Of a DNA stretch of 64,000 nucleotides, positions 12,371 to 25,900 are shown one piece after another (the stretch's first letter is position 1; each line of letters starts with the position of its first letter). The DNA comes from Apostichopus japonicus (taxonomy: Eukaryota > Echinodermata > Holothuroidea > Aspidochirotida > Stichopodidae): NCBI RefSeq assembly GCF_037975245.1, contig NC_092582.1:8496501-8560500 (forward strand). The letters run 5' to 3'. A model generated the notes under the pieces. The model searched no databases. It was not told the origin of the DNA and saw only the letters and a list, made by a program, of their open reading frames with translations. The translations under genes were made by a program, and so were the position numbers.

Positions 12371-13788
12371 AAAAGAAAGAAAGAAAATGAAGAAAAAAGA
12401 AGAAGAAGATATTGCTCACACTAAAGGGAACTTGTCTGCAGTTTAACTTCAATAAATGAGGCCCCAAGTCAAAGTTTTCTTTTAAGAGGGAAAACGAAAA
12501 TCACTTTCACAAAATGTCATCTTTCTTACTATGCGTACAAAAGACGTACACCTATTTGCTGTCAGATTGATGGATGAACTATCCACCAAATATCTTCAAC
12601 AAACTTTCAGATCTACACACAAAACAAGTATATAGTAAACATATTCTTTGTGCATGCGAGATACCACGAGGTTCAGTCTAAGAACAAATATTTAAATTAA
12701 TAATAAACTCAAGAGTGAAAGTCAAAAGATTTTTGTACCATCTGTCTTTGCAGAACTATAACTATCCTAAATAAAGTAAGTGGTTACATTCATTGCTAAT
12801 ATGATATAAATTTGATTTATTTTCCGCCACTAAATCAATAGGATCTTTGCATATCATAAAGTAGTTATTCTCGTCGGTAATCGTAAAATTAGATGGTACA
12901 TAGTTATAACAGTTTATATAGCAATCATAACTTTCACCCTGATACACACATGTATGCATACAAAGCTAAGCCTACAAACCTCTACCATCAACTCGGTTCA
13001 TTCCTGTTGAAGTTGAAGTTTCTTTTGAAAAGTAAAGCATTTCTATTGATTTTTAAACTATTTGTGATGCTAATGCCTGTAACTAGAATGACATTATTGT
13101 GCTAAATACTGGCAAGGGATATAATGTGTGAAAAAAAATCTTATCATATAATAAAATATTTTGTTACAACCTTTTACAATTAAGCACCTTAAGCCAAGCT
13201 CCACCGTTTACAACACGGAACACAGTGTATATTTCCATTTCAGAATAGTCAACTATTCTTGACACTTAAGAGGATCTTTGGTTGATAGTTTTTGTTATTT
13301 TTACTTTTATCTGCATAAATGATAGCCTACCATTGTTAGCCTTCAATTAATAATAGTACTTATAGTTCAAATTTTTTTTTCTTTGTGTCAGCTTAATTTC
13401 CAAACAGTCTTTAGTAAAATGAGAATGATGCGATTCCTCTATCCTAAATTTCTAATCTTTGACGTTGTGATGTTAATACTTCCAAGTAAACTAATACACT
13501 TTGTGCGAAATACTATTTATAAAGCAGGAACTGGTATCCTTGAAAAAAAAAAAAAAAAAAAAATTCTTTCAAGAGAAGCAATTGCTCCTGAAAAATGAAG
13601 GAGAATAAAAGATAGAAAATATTTTTGTCAAACATCTATATACTCAGTTTTAGTTTTTCTTTCAGCTTCTTTTACTTTAAGTCAAGCTCCACTGATAATA
13701 ACTCTTGATCCAAAAATATAACTTTCCATTCAAGAATTGAAATTATTCTTGATACTTTACATATCTTTTCCTTAAAACCTTTCTGCTC
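12371..13788. other. intergenic sequence 3' of TBC1D13
   Basis: AT-rich sequence with poly-A runs near 13545-13562 and no recognised gene. Short open frames here have no supporting features. It may contain part of the TBC1D13 3' UTR on the minus strand. Confidence 0.45.
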
Positions 13789-13794
13789 TTTATT
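13789..13794 (-). terminator. candidate polyadenylation signal of TBC1D13
   Basis: TTTATT on + is AATAAA on -. It lies about 165 bp past the TBC1D13 stop codon, a plausible distance for a short 3' UTR. No cleavage evidence is available. Confidence 0.4.
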
Positions 13795-13958
13795 CGTCTG
13801 AATGAATTATTGCTTACCATTGTCAGCCATCATCATACTAAAATAGTACTTTACTTTTCAAACTCTTTACTTCGGATTAATCTCAATATCAAGTTGTTAG
13901 TAAAAATGGGAATGATGTGATTCGTCGATAGTAAATGTCACCAGTTATGAAAGTTGGT

Positions 13959-16900
13959 CTATGACACTGATTCTCTGACTTCCATGGCTCTTTGTACCAG
14001 CACATGAACATCTACTGGTGGATAATGCTGCAAGAGATACATAATAATTAATTAATCATAATAATAATAATAATCATCATAGTAAATGGTACTTATATAA
14101 GGCGCAAAATCTTCCGAAGAACTCAGAGCGCACAAGGACAAAACGACACACACGAAAGAAATCTATGAATCGGGAAAAGCTTGGCGGAAGAGAGGTGTCT
14201 TCAAATTGCTTTTAAAATGAGAAAACAAAGGAGTTTTACCAAGGCTTTTTGGAAGTGAATTCCAAAAAGCCTGGGCAGCAAATTGAAAAGAACGTTCAGC
14301 AGCAGACTTAAGTTTAACCTGGTGAATTTTGAGCAGTTTTTCGGTAGAAGAACGGTGAACGCGTGGTGATTGGTAAGTACACAAAACAGACGACAGATAT
14401 GGTGGAAGAGTACCCTCAAAATAACGGTAAACCAAAACAGCCAGTTTATAGGGGATTCGGAATTTGATAGGCAGCCAGTGAAGCTCAAAGAGGATGGGTG
14501 TAATATGCTCATGCTTCCTCTTCCTTGCAACAAGACGGGCAGCACAAATTTAAACCCTTTGGAGGCGACTCAATTGAACAGCACTGATACCAGTCGAGGT
14601 GGAGTTGCAAAAATCAAGACGGGAGATAACAACAGAATTTATCAGACAAGCAGTCGCTTTTTCAGACAAGTAATTGCGAATATAGCCAATACGCAGAGTT
14701 CAAGGTTAGTTATTTTTTTTCACAAATAATCATTTCCAGTATAGAGTAATCAAACAATCGCTAAGTTACCACTCAAAACAATCAAAGGAAACTCAAACAG
14801 TTTGAAAATTGATTATAATATCTGAGTTTCATTCTGCTTTTGAAGAAAGCTTTGTTGACAAGGAATAAATATACGGCTATGGATCATGTAATTATACAGA
14901 CTTTATTCATCTGCTTGTTTCGAGCTCCTATTTGCAACAGAGTTCAACAAATACCCTTTGGGAGTTGCTTTATTTGCCAATTTCTAACACTTAAATTAAA
15001 CATAACGAACAAGTTTAGATATTATTTAAACATGTTCTAATTTATTTCTAGACATAACATTTTCTAGATGCTACATTTGTGGGCAGAGGGTACAAAGTAA
15101 AAATTCTCACTTTCAAGGAGATTGTTGCTCTGAGCAAGGTTTTCCTTACCAAAAGCATTTTTTTTTTGGTCAAATGACCAAGTTTCATAACCATTCCTTA
15201 ATCATTATAAAGTGCCGGCTGTATGATTTTTGTATAGCGATTCAACCATATTCAACTTTACTGCATTCGTCATAATTCTGTATTGACATAGAGTAGTGTG
15301 AGTCATCATCATCAAGGAAACTTTAATGTTTCTGAGTCTTCTTTATTTAGAAATCAGGGATGCCAGCAGGGTTTGCCCCTAGGGCCTGAAAGTTGTGGGG
15401 ACTTGGATGTCCCAAAAACTATCAAAGCTAATGTTGCGGCTTTATGAAAATCCAGAGAAAAATTGCGGTATAGGCTCCAATTTGCATATGCTTCAGTGTG
15501 TTAGGATAATAGTTAGAAATTCGCTGGAAAAGCTCATGCCTGTTTCAACTGGGACGGAAAGATCGTGTGAAGCCGGAACCAATGTTCAAAATCGGGAAAA
15601 AGCCGGAATTCTGGAATCCCTGAGAAATGGTCAAAGCTGTGATCTTAAGGCTTGTAGCAGGTCACATAATCCCCAGGTACAACATCTTTGTTCCAGACCT
15701 TCCTGTCTGATGCTAACCAGTACATCATTCCATTATCTCAAACTTCAAACATCTAGAAATTTCACAATTCGTTGCCACTCGTGATTTTGTAGAGACAATT
15801 GACATCCAACTTTCTGCCTGGCTGCACATTCGATTGACTGACTGAAAAAATCACACAAACAAACCCCCCATAAACAGAAAAATAGTAAAGAAATGTGTAA
15901 AGATTAATGCATGGTTTGTTGCAAAACAACAGATAGTTACCTGTAGTAATTTCATGTTGGATGCAAAATCTCCTTTCCTTAGTTCTTTACTCTGTAACCT
16001 GAATAAACGATTCAATAAAAAAACACACCAAGATACAAGTAATATAAATATTTGCAACAGAGTAAGTAGTAAAGTTACACATCTACAAAATCAGAAAGTA
16101 TGACAGCTTTACACATCTTACACAAGTATCACCAAAGTAGTCTGGAAACTTTAACATACTAATTCCAAATGTTGAACATAACACATTAAGGAAAGCTAAA
16201 AAGGAGAGAGAAAAAAATGCTAACAAATTGCTTATCTACTGCAACAGCAGGTAATTATATAAAAGTAAGAGGGCCTGACAGTTCAATCCATGTAGGATCT
16301 TCTTCAGAGCTAAGCTAACTACACATTTAACAGAGACAAATTTACAGACAACTAAATTGGACTATTGACAAATGAACAGAGTCCAGACAACGGACAGAAC
16401 AAGTGCAGTGAAATGAAAGGAAAAAGGAGATGTAAGGGCAATAGGGGATGGAAGTGGCATCAAATCATCTGAAGACTATTAGCCAATATCATATTTTTGA
16501 CCAGTTGTGTCTAAACAATGCTGCTTTTATGGTCCGGAGGGTGACAAATGTATATGTTTCACTTACTTACTTGTGTTTCCCAGATACACCAAACTCACAT
16601 CAAATAAAATGAAAAAGTGTGAAATACTTACAATAACATAGCACAGCAGATGTGTAGCAACATTTCTGTGCCATTGTCATCAGCCAGTAGTGTGTCCCAT
16701 ATCCTTATTACATCTGGAAGACAAAACAGAAATACATATAGTAGTCCTATCATGTGCAATATTAAGATCAAAATACATATAGTACCTATCATGTGTAATA
16801 TTGATTTCAGATATACATATAACACCTATCTTGTGAAATGTTGAGATCAGAAATACATATAGTACCTATCATGCGCAATATTAAGATCAAAAACACATAT

Positions 16901-19900
16901 AGTAATCCTATCATATGCAATATTAAGATTAAAAAATAAATATAGTACCCTATCTTGTGCAATATTGATTTCAGATATACATATAACACCTATCTTGTGA
17001 AATGTTGCGATCAGAAATACATATAGTACCTATCATGTGCAATATTGAGATCAGATATACATATAGTTACTATCTTGTGCAATATTAAGATCAAAAATAC
17101 ATATAGTACCTATCATGTGCAATATTAAGATCAAAAATACATATATAGTACCTATCATGTGCAATATTAAGATCAAAATACATATAGTACCTATCATGTG
17201 CAATATTAAGATCAGAAATACATATAGTACATACCATATGCAATATTAAGAGCAGAAATACATATACCAGATAGTATACAATATTGAGAACAGAAATAAA
17301 TACAGTACTTATCATATGCAATATTAAAATCAGAAATACATACAGTACCTATCTTGTGCAATATTGATAACAGAAATACATATAGTACCTATCTTATAGG
17401 AAATTGAGAACAGAAATACATATAGTACCTATCATGTGCAATATTAAGATCAAAAATACATATAGTACCTATCTTGTGCAATATTAAGATCAAAAATACA
17501 TATAGTACCTATCATATGCAATATTAAGATTAAAAATACATATAGTACCTATCTTGTGCGATATTAAGATCAAAAATATATATAGTACCCTATCATGTGC
17601 AATATTAAGATCAGAAATACATACATACAGACCCTATCATATACAATATTGAGAACAGAAATACATACAGTACGTAACATGTGCAAAATTGAGATACATA
17701 TTATACTTGACTTATTGTTGTATCATTTATGCTGGCACAAGTTATCATTTGTTAAACAAGCTCACTATCGTCATAAAATTTCTCTTGACAAGGACTAAAC
17801 TTTTCATATTTGTATACAGTTGCAGCTCTTACTCTTACCTGGAAGAGGAAACTCTTGTGTGAGTAGGAGAGTAAACCAACGGAAACTGAAGAACTCGGGT
17901 TCCAATCCTTGCTCTTTCAAAGATTGCCAAACGGGCATCTCACATTTTTTCAGCAGCAGCATTAAGTTTCTCATTTTGGCATGGATTCCTAGCTCGGAAT
18001 GATCCAGAGTTTTGATGAATATATCCCGGATGTCAGCCATCAAATTAGTGAAACAGAAGAATGTGTCCTCTTCAGCGTGCTCTGAGATGAGAAGAGGAAG
18101 AAGAAGCAGAAGTGACGATGGGACTTGCATTGGTTGATACAAAGATGTTCTAAATGTTTATTGCATTTATCATATGAAAATGATATCAAAATGATGTACA
18201 TTGATGTCTTACATATTAACCCAAAGGTCTGTTTTTCTTTACAGGTCTGATATTATAAACAGTATAATTCTTTGGCATTTATAATACGACCTGAGAAAAG
18301 AAAGAACAAATGTGCCTTTTATTTATTGCTTGCAAGTTAAAGGTGTCACACACACACACACATGTGCTAACTCAGCTGTGTTTAACATTCAGACCAAGGA
18401 CCTTATTGTTTTTTCCATTGTTCAAATCCACTTACCTTAACCTTAATAATACTCTCAACAATACAATTCTTGAGAGGACATGGTGATTCTTTAGAAATCA
18501 CATCTGAGGACCTGGAATTCTTTTGTTCAAGTCCTCAGTCAGGATACAAACAAATAAACACAAACATGCCATCATCTTCCAATAGATTCCCTTTGCCTTC
18601 AGCACGTAATCGATTAAATCCTCCATAAGAAACATGAATTCTTTCTGTGAAATAAAACAAACCTCTCCACTCAGATTCAGGATCGCATGCAAAGACGTAG
18701 TATAATGGTCCAATGATTTCATTCATGCCCTGTACGTAGCCCTGGCCTGGATTTAACTTGGCATAGATGAACAGTATTCTCTCAACAACTTCCCAATGGG
18801 CTTCTTGACCATCACCACAGGGATTGTGTCCAAACTCAGCGGTCACCTGTGTCCTGGCTTTGGTTGGAACCTATCAATGCATACCAAAAATAAAAGATAG
18901 AAGATGGATTCATAAAGGTGTCTACCACCACTGATTACACCATCATGCCACCTTCCTCCACCTGGAACCTGCCGATCCCTAGGGGTAGAAGCATGAAAAA
19001 TTAGGGTCCACTAGATCAGGTTTGAGAGTACCACCTCTGGGCAAAGAAAATAAAAACTTCCTGACATCAAAACAAACCGTCATGAGGTCAAGGGAGTAAT
19101 TGATGTTACTCCCTTTGTCTGGTGTTCCACGAACATTTCTTCTCTTTCCCTAGGTTTCCTTGGATATGAACGTTTTTGGGTATTTTGAAAATAACCCAAA
19201 TGGAACAAAGAAAAAAAACTTTCACATGAGAGGATAACGATGTTTGTTCAAATGGACCTTGTGGATTGATAAAATACGTTGTTGATCGTAATTTGTGTAG
19301 GCCTATATTAAGACCTTGAAGCAGCTCTTGTAATCTTTTTCCTTGTTCTCCTTTGGGCAGTCACTTTGTCATCACACCTTCTTTTCAAACCAAGGAATAT
19401 TTCATACCCTGTTGGACATTTTTGGGATCTTTTCAGACAAACATTAACATCAAATCCATTCAGCTGTGGACTTGGCTATTTTCTGTACCTTTCAGCTTTT
19501 TTTCCATAGTATTTGCATTCATGAATATGCGTATTAAATACAGGCTACTCTAGCTAATCCAGTGGCCTGGCATCAGGTGTATTAAGAATGTTGATGTGAG
19601 GATTACCTAACATATTTATTTGGTATTTATGCATAGCTCTATGACTATGATTCACTCACATTTGTAATACCAGTTCTATTTTTTTCAACGTTGGATGAGA
19701 TCAGCAGGGTGTGTTCCACACGATGTCTCAATGTCTCCATTTCTTGTGCTAGTACCAGATCATGACAAGGAAATTCCGTTGGAGACTGGAAAAATCCTAG
19801 ATCAGGCTGAAGTCTCCTGTAGTAACCCCGAAAAAAGAATTTCACATCATAAATAGTCTTATACATAATTAAATAAAGAGAACAGTTTAGAAATGGATCG

Positions 19901-22900
19901 CAAAAATATAGTCTGTTTGTTTCACTATAAAAGTAGTATCCAGTTGATATGTCTAGTACTAGCTGTTCAAAATATCTGGTAGATATCTGTATGCACAGTT
20001 AATTGACATATCTTGGTTACCACTATTTGTTTAAGAGGTGGTTGGTTTTCGCAGTGCTGACACACTGAGAAATTTAGTTACTGCAAACATTAATAAGACC
20101 TCACACCGTTAACTTTCACAGTTTTTGCTGGTCTCTGCAAATTTGCTTATGGTTCAGATTTGGTAATTATGTGGGAGGGGGGGGGGGGATCATGCGTACT
20201 TCTTGGGGGCTTCATCTCCCCAGAATAAATTAAGCATTTCCCCCTCACTCACAGACAGAATATTAGAAACAGAAATTCCCAGTGTACAGTACAGGAACAC
20301 ATAACATGTATGTGCAGTACAACTGATGTAGTTGTTTCAAATGTGAATGCCATCGCAGAACATGGTCACATGATTAAAACAAGACTAAGCAGGACACAAA
20401 CAACTAGTCGTAAGAGTTGAAGAACAAAACAAACGCACATCCCCTTCTATTTGTGAAAGAACTGAAGTCAGCAAAAGGCCGTCTTTGTCTCTTGGAAACT
20501 GTCTTGTGAAAGACAGAATTCACACAAGGTAGGTAAAGATTAGTTCCATGGCCTTTAAAATGGAATATTATATAATTTTACCAATAATATGATGCAATCA
20601 TTGACTCACCTTGTGTCTTTATCAATCTGTAATAAGACATCGTTGTCCTTGAAAAAGTTTGACCACTGACTTGTGGGATTTGGGTTAAGAGGCTGTAAAA
20701 TAATGCGAAACATTTTACAACATTTCATATCTTAAAGGATTCACAGAGCTCTGAGACTGATCAGAACTTTGTTCTGTTAATATCAAATATATGGATTATA
20801 TATTTTCCTTTGCTATAGTTTTGTCAGCTTTTATTTCTAGTCATGCAATTGTGTGTGTGAATCATTCTTAATTCCTGTTAAACTTGTTCTTTCACCGCAG
20901 ACAACAGGATTGATCACTGAAATTTAGCTATGTATTAGGTACATTGCAACGTAGGATGGAATATGGTACATTCGCTTTACTATAGATCACAATACTGAGA
21001 TCATGGTAATAACTGCACTGTTGTTTACTTTCTGTCAACTATGGGTGATTTCCTTATGGTTTGGTCAGATTCAAACTTTATAATTAATATGCATGCAGGA
21101 AGAAATTTGACAAAAATTGCAAATTCGGTAAGTTGCCTAGGTATAAATCCAGTAAATGGGTGAAACCTCTCCAAGTGCTTCCAAAATATCATTTTGATTA
21201 ATATTATATCCTCCCCCCAAAAATATAAGTTTGACGCATTACACGAGCAAGTGCCTTGACTGTAGACTTCTGTAATATTGACAATGTAGGCTCAGGCCTG
21301 ACTTTTCAGAAAATTTTTAACTTTTCCGTCGGACAACCTACACTTAAAATTTGGTTGTCCGGAAAAAAAAACTGGTTGTCCGAATAAAAAAGGGAAAAAC
21401 ACCAAACTAACTTTTGTAATTTATATAACAAGGTATTTTTTAACATATGTCGTTTTTATGTACATGAATATATTTTAAAAATTGAAATAATCCGTCGGAC
21501 AACCTCAAATGCGATTTTGGTTGTCTGAAAGAATTTTTAGTCGTCTCGGACGATTGGAGGACCGAGAAATTTCAGCCCTGGCTACACAGTGAACACTCGT
21601 AAATGAACTAAGTACAGCCATCGTATTAACTGTAAGTGAAGAACTAAAGACCCAAGGGAATTTAAATGTTTAATGTGTCTTTTGAACAGCTTGCTCTTAT
21701 TCTGAAACATTATTTGAGAGAGACAGACATTAAATAATGTAGCTAGGCATAGTGACTGTGTAATTTACATACAGTACTACAGCAAAACCTGTAAGGTCGA
21801 TACAGCTGCCTGCATATATGCAACTGATCAATGTTTCGGACACAATAGTATAACAGAAGAAAGGTCGCTTAGAACGTCAAGATTGAATGTATCATGAGGC
21901 TTCAATGCCAGCACTTTGGTAATGTTTACTTACAAAACTTTATCACTGAAGCAACAATCTATTAGATAAATATCAAGCCCCTATGAGAACAACATGGACA
22001 AAGAAATGGATAGAGATTAACAATAACACTGTATTAACTGCTAGTGGCTTTGTGTGTAAACATTTAGACTTGCTCAGGTCTTCATCTAAGTTATGAAGGA
22101 AATATTTTCCAGTAAATTTACACCATAACCATCTTTATCACATAGGTTAAATGATGATGGTTTGGGGTTTGATTCTTCTGTTAAGGATGGTCTCAAACAC
22201 GACAGTATTTGTTGATATGTTGTAGACAGATGAATAGCACCGGTATCAGTGCAGGTTGCATTTCTATATCCCCTTTTAATCTTTTAAGAAATAACTCTTT
22301 AAATCTCTGTTGCTAATCTGTTAAAGAGGCACATTACTAGCACTCAATTTAATGAGAGCGTGGTGGCCAATTGGCTAAGGCGTCGGACTTGTGATCCAAG
22401 GATTGCTGGTTCAATTCCTGCCTAGTTCATTACGTTGTGTCCTTGGACAAGATGCTTTATCTCACTTGCCTCTCTCCACCCAGGGGTTAAATGGGTACCT
22501 GTGAGGTAAGTTGTCATTGGGCGCAGTATATAACTGCTGCCGTCTGGAGGGATTGTCTCTGGGACAGGTTATCACTGACCAGGGGTAATTTAACGTCTGT
22601 AAAGCGCTTTGAAACCTATCGCTGGTATAAAGCGCTATATAAAAACAAATATTAAAAGCAAATATTATTAAAATTGTGTTCTTTTCGTTTGGACTGTGAG
22701 AACTATCGAGACAAAATTTCTGCCCAAAGTCATTCCTAATTCCAATGCCCTGTTTCATGTGCGGTTTGAATAACTAAGGCAGATGAAAATTTCTTTATTA
22801 TTTACGATGGAGTCATAATTCATTACTATCCATCGTTTAACTGCAAAAACTCTTGCCAAATCCTTCACTCACATGATCCGTTAAGGCGGCCTCTTCTCCA

Positions 22901-25900
22901 GTGACACCATGCATAGCTTTACCTGGTTTAATAATTACATCTTCTAAAAACTGTCTGTACAAAGCTCTGTCAAGGTATTAAGGAAATAGAGAATAAAATA
23001 AATATGTTTTTGAGAATTTCAAATGTAATGGATGATGTACAAACTAGCCATGAAACATATCAACATCGAACTGCAATGCTAATAATTGCACAAGCAGGTT
23101 AATATCATATAGAATAGTTAGGTCCCTTTATTACCGACCGTGGCAAGCTCACAGGGCATCAAGAAGGCCCCAAAAAGTTGCAATGGGGCTCTCTGGTGTT
23201 CCTACAGAGGGCCCTGTCATATGCACATTACCTCTAATGTTGACAGATTTCTGAATCAAAGTAATATGATTGTGTGGAAGTGCCCACAAGCCTGGAAACA
23301 CCCTGGATGAACTTGCTTGGGGATTGACTAGTTCAAGGATCAGCTACAGCTTGGGCGAATGAAGTCAGAGATGGCCGCTTGTCAAGTTTTGTGAAACTAG
23401 ATATGTATGTATTGTATTTTAGATCCTCCTGCAAGCAGGAACTCACGAAGAAGCCATCATTGGCTTATCAAAGCCGCAAGCTGACTGAACTCAGTCTCTA
23501 AGATTCATATCTTATTGTCCATCATTATGAATAGTCAATTGTCAACAACTCTGTAACTGGACGACATACATTAATCTTGGAGTGACTCGAACTCGGGACC
23601 TTATGATTGAAAGGCACCGGCTTTAACCACTGAGCTAACACTCTCTAGGTATGACTGATATGATAGAGTATCGGATGATTCTGGGCATGGCTGAAGAGCC
23701 CCAATAAGACAATAATTTCCAAGAGCAGTTCATTTTCTGAGCATCATTTTTTTTCCTATAAATATCAAGAGTGTATATAGTGAACTACTGTAATACAGGT
23801 TGCCATCATTTAAAGTTGATTTTCCTTAGCATACAGTATGGAAACAATGTGGAACATCCATTTCTATTCAAAGCTTCTGAAGAAAACCTTTTAGCAAAAA
23901 ACATGCTATAGATTGGCAACCAATACAAAAGTGATTTCTTTTAGCTAAAACTAAAGTAATTACATAAGCTCATATTTTTCAATCTCCTGTAAGAGATAAC
24001 TCACCTTTGCTTTGCCATTTCACTCTTCCATTGTTCTCTTTCAAGTGGTAGATAGCGCAACAGTACCTTCAGAACAGAAGAAGCAGTATAAACGTACTAT
24101 TTACTTGAATACTATGATTACATGATTACTATGATTACATACATGATTACTATGACTTTCACCAGCAGCTCAAAGTCCCTCTTGGTTGTATCTAACTCTG
24201 TCGAGCAGCAGCTTCATGAAGCTTATCAGACTAGCACTAAAACTTGTCCTGTCTCCCAATTGTGTATTGATTGAAATACATTACAATATACCCATATTCA
24301 ATATTAAATATGCTATGTTAAATAGGCAGAGGAACTGTTATTTGTTGCTACAATTTAGTGTTCACAGCCGATTTTTTAAATGTCAGATCATATAACATGG
24401 GTTAAAAATGTCGGATTGCAATCATTGCATTTTTTAATTCCTTATCTAAAACAGTGAGGCAGGGATGTTGGTTATATGATTGTGAGGCTGTCACAAGAAA
24501 CAGAGAGGTGGCCACGTCACAAAATAAATACAAGGGGAAACCCTGCAATGTGTTGCTCGGCAATAATGCAAAAACTAGAGCACCAATGGTGCAGAAGCTC
24601 ATACCTTTTCGAGCTTCAAAATGTAGGGCCCACAAAACCAATTTTGGGCCCATGAGGGATACCCCCCCCCTCCGTTAGCAGAATCCTGGCCACACCACTG
24701 GCTATAATTCCTATTTTCCCCTATAAATCCTATTTACCCACTCTCTCAAACAATACCACTGACCTACTGTACCCTACTAAACCTTCTCCCCTCTACCTTA
24801 GCAGACATAACTTCACAAGCACTCCCTATATAACTTTACAAGCTGCCTACATACCTCAGGCTCAAAGACTTCTAAGAATCGGCAAGTGCTGATTGGCTGG
24901 CTATAGGGCTCTCATGCTTACAGTTCAACAGTTAATAACAACTCCCAGTCCTGCTTTAATTCCACTAACAGCCTCTGCAGAGCTTAACCACAAATGTAAA
25001 CAAACACTGCAGAGACTGGGAGACAAATTAAAGGAGCTTTGGCAAAAAGTGAAGGCTCAGATTTTTTTCAAACAATGGGGATTAATTAACTTTTGACCAA
25101 AAATTATTAGGCATCACCTTATTCATACACAATCCAACAATCATCAGTTCAACTTTGAATATGATCCATCAAAATCTTGAGGAGATTGAGATATTTGAAA
25201 ATATTACAAAGAATGACCCCCGATGACCCCCTAAATGACATTTGACCTCAATTTTCCGAACACCCCTCGTAACTCTCATCCCGAGGAACATTGTGACCAA
25301 GTTTCATTATAATTGGCCATACACTGTACGAACAGGAGCAATTTGAAAATATAGGGCCGCGGCCCGGGCCACAAAAGACCCCTAGTTGATCTTTGATCTC
25401 AAATACATGAACACCCTGAAGGTAAAACTACCATAGTACTATCGTGACAAACCCTCAACATTGTACCATGGAATCTGTAGGAGAAGAAGCATTTTGCGTA
25501 TTTCCACAAAATGGCCCATTACGGCCCACAGGTGACCTTTGACCCCAAATTTTGGACCATCTCTGATGGCCCTATACCCAATGGTCCTTGTGTCCAAGTT
25601 TCATGAAATTCCATCAAACACTGTGCGAGTGGGAGCGGTTTTACCAATTGTTGACGGATAGAGTGATAGACGCCGCACTGTAACAATAGCTCACACCAGC
25701 AAGCTGGTATGAGCTAAAAATGCATGTCAAGGAATGTAGTATACAGTTTGATGACATAATGCTGAGGATGCAAAATTAGTACCATTAGGAGGAGACAGGC
25801 TTTAACTTAAGTCACCATGACTTCAGCTGGCACTAAAGGCAATCCATCCAATTCTCAAGCAAATTTTGTGGGAGTAGCATAGCAGTAACATACTTGCAGC

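Noticed and set aside
14370-14729. 119-codon + frame
   Set aside because: It lies antisense to the LINE reverse transcriptase remnant, whose frame is recognisable on the minus strand.
15395-15784. 129-codon + frame in TBC1D13 intron 11
   Set aside because: No recognisable motif, antisense to the gene and flanked by repeat-like sequence. There is no positive evidence of coding.
16720-17700. CRISPR-like array
   Set aside because: Repeats are directly adjacent with no unique spacers, and the context is an animal intron.
18498-18662. Extension of the TBC domain exon ending in GGFNRLRAEGKGN
   Set aside because: This is intron read-through past the GTTTGT donor at 18662. The next exon (18081 downward) supplies the conserved EHAEEDTFFCF sequence in the right phase.
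21293-21580. 8-bp target duplication for this MITE
   Set aside because: The flanks TGTAGGCT and GCTACACA do not match, so the superfamily is left open.
22354-22440. Functional tRNA gene
   Set aside because: A and B boxes are present but the acceptor stem does not pair convincingly, and a SINE body follows. The same reasoning applies to 23579-23645 and 35905-36000.
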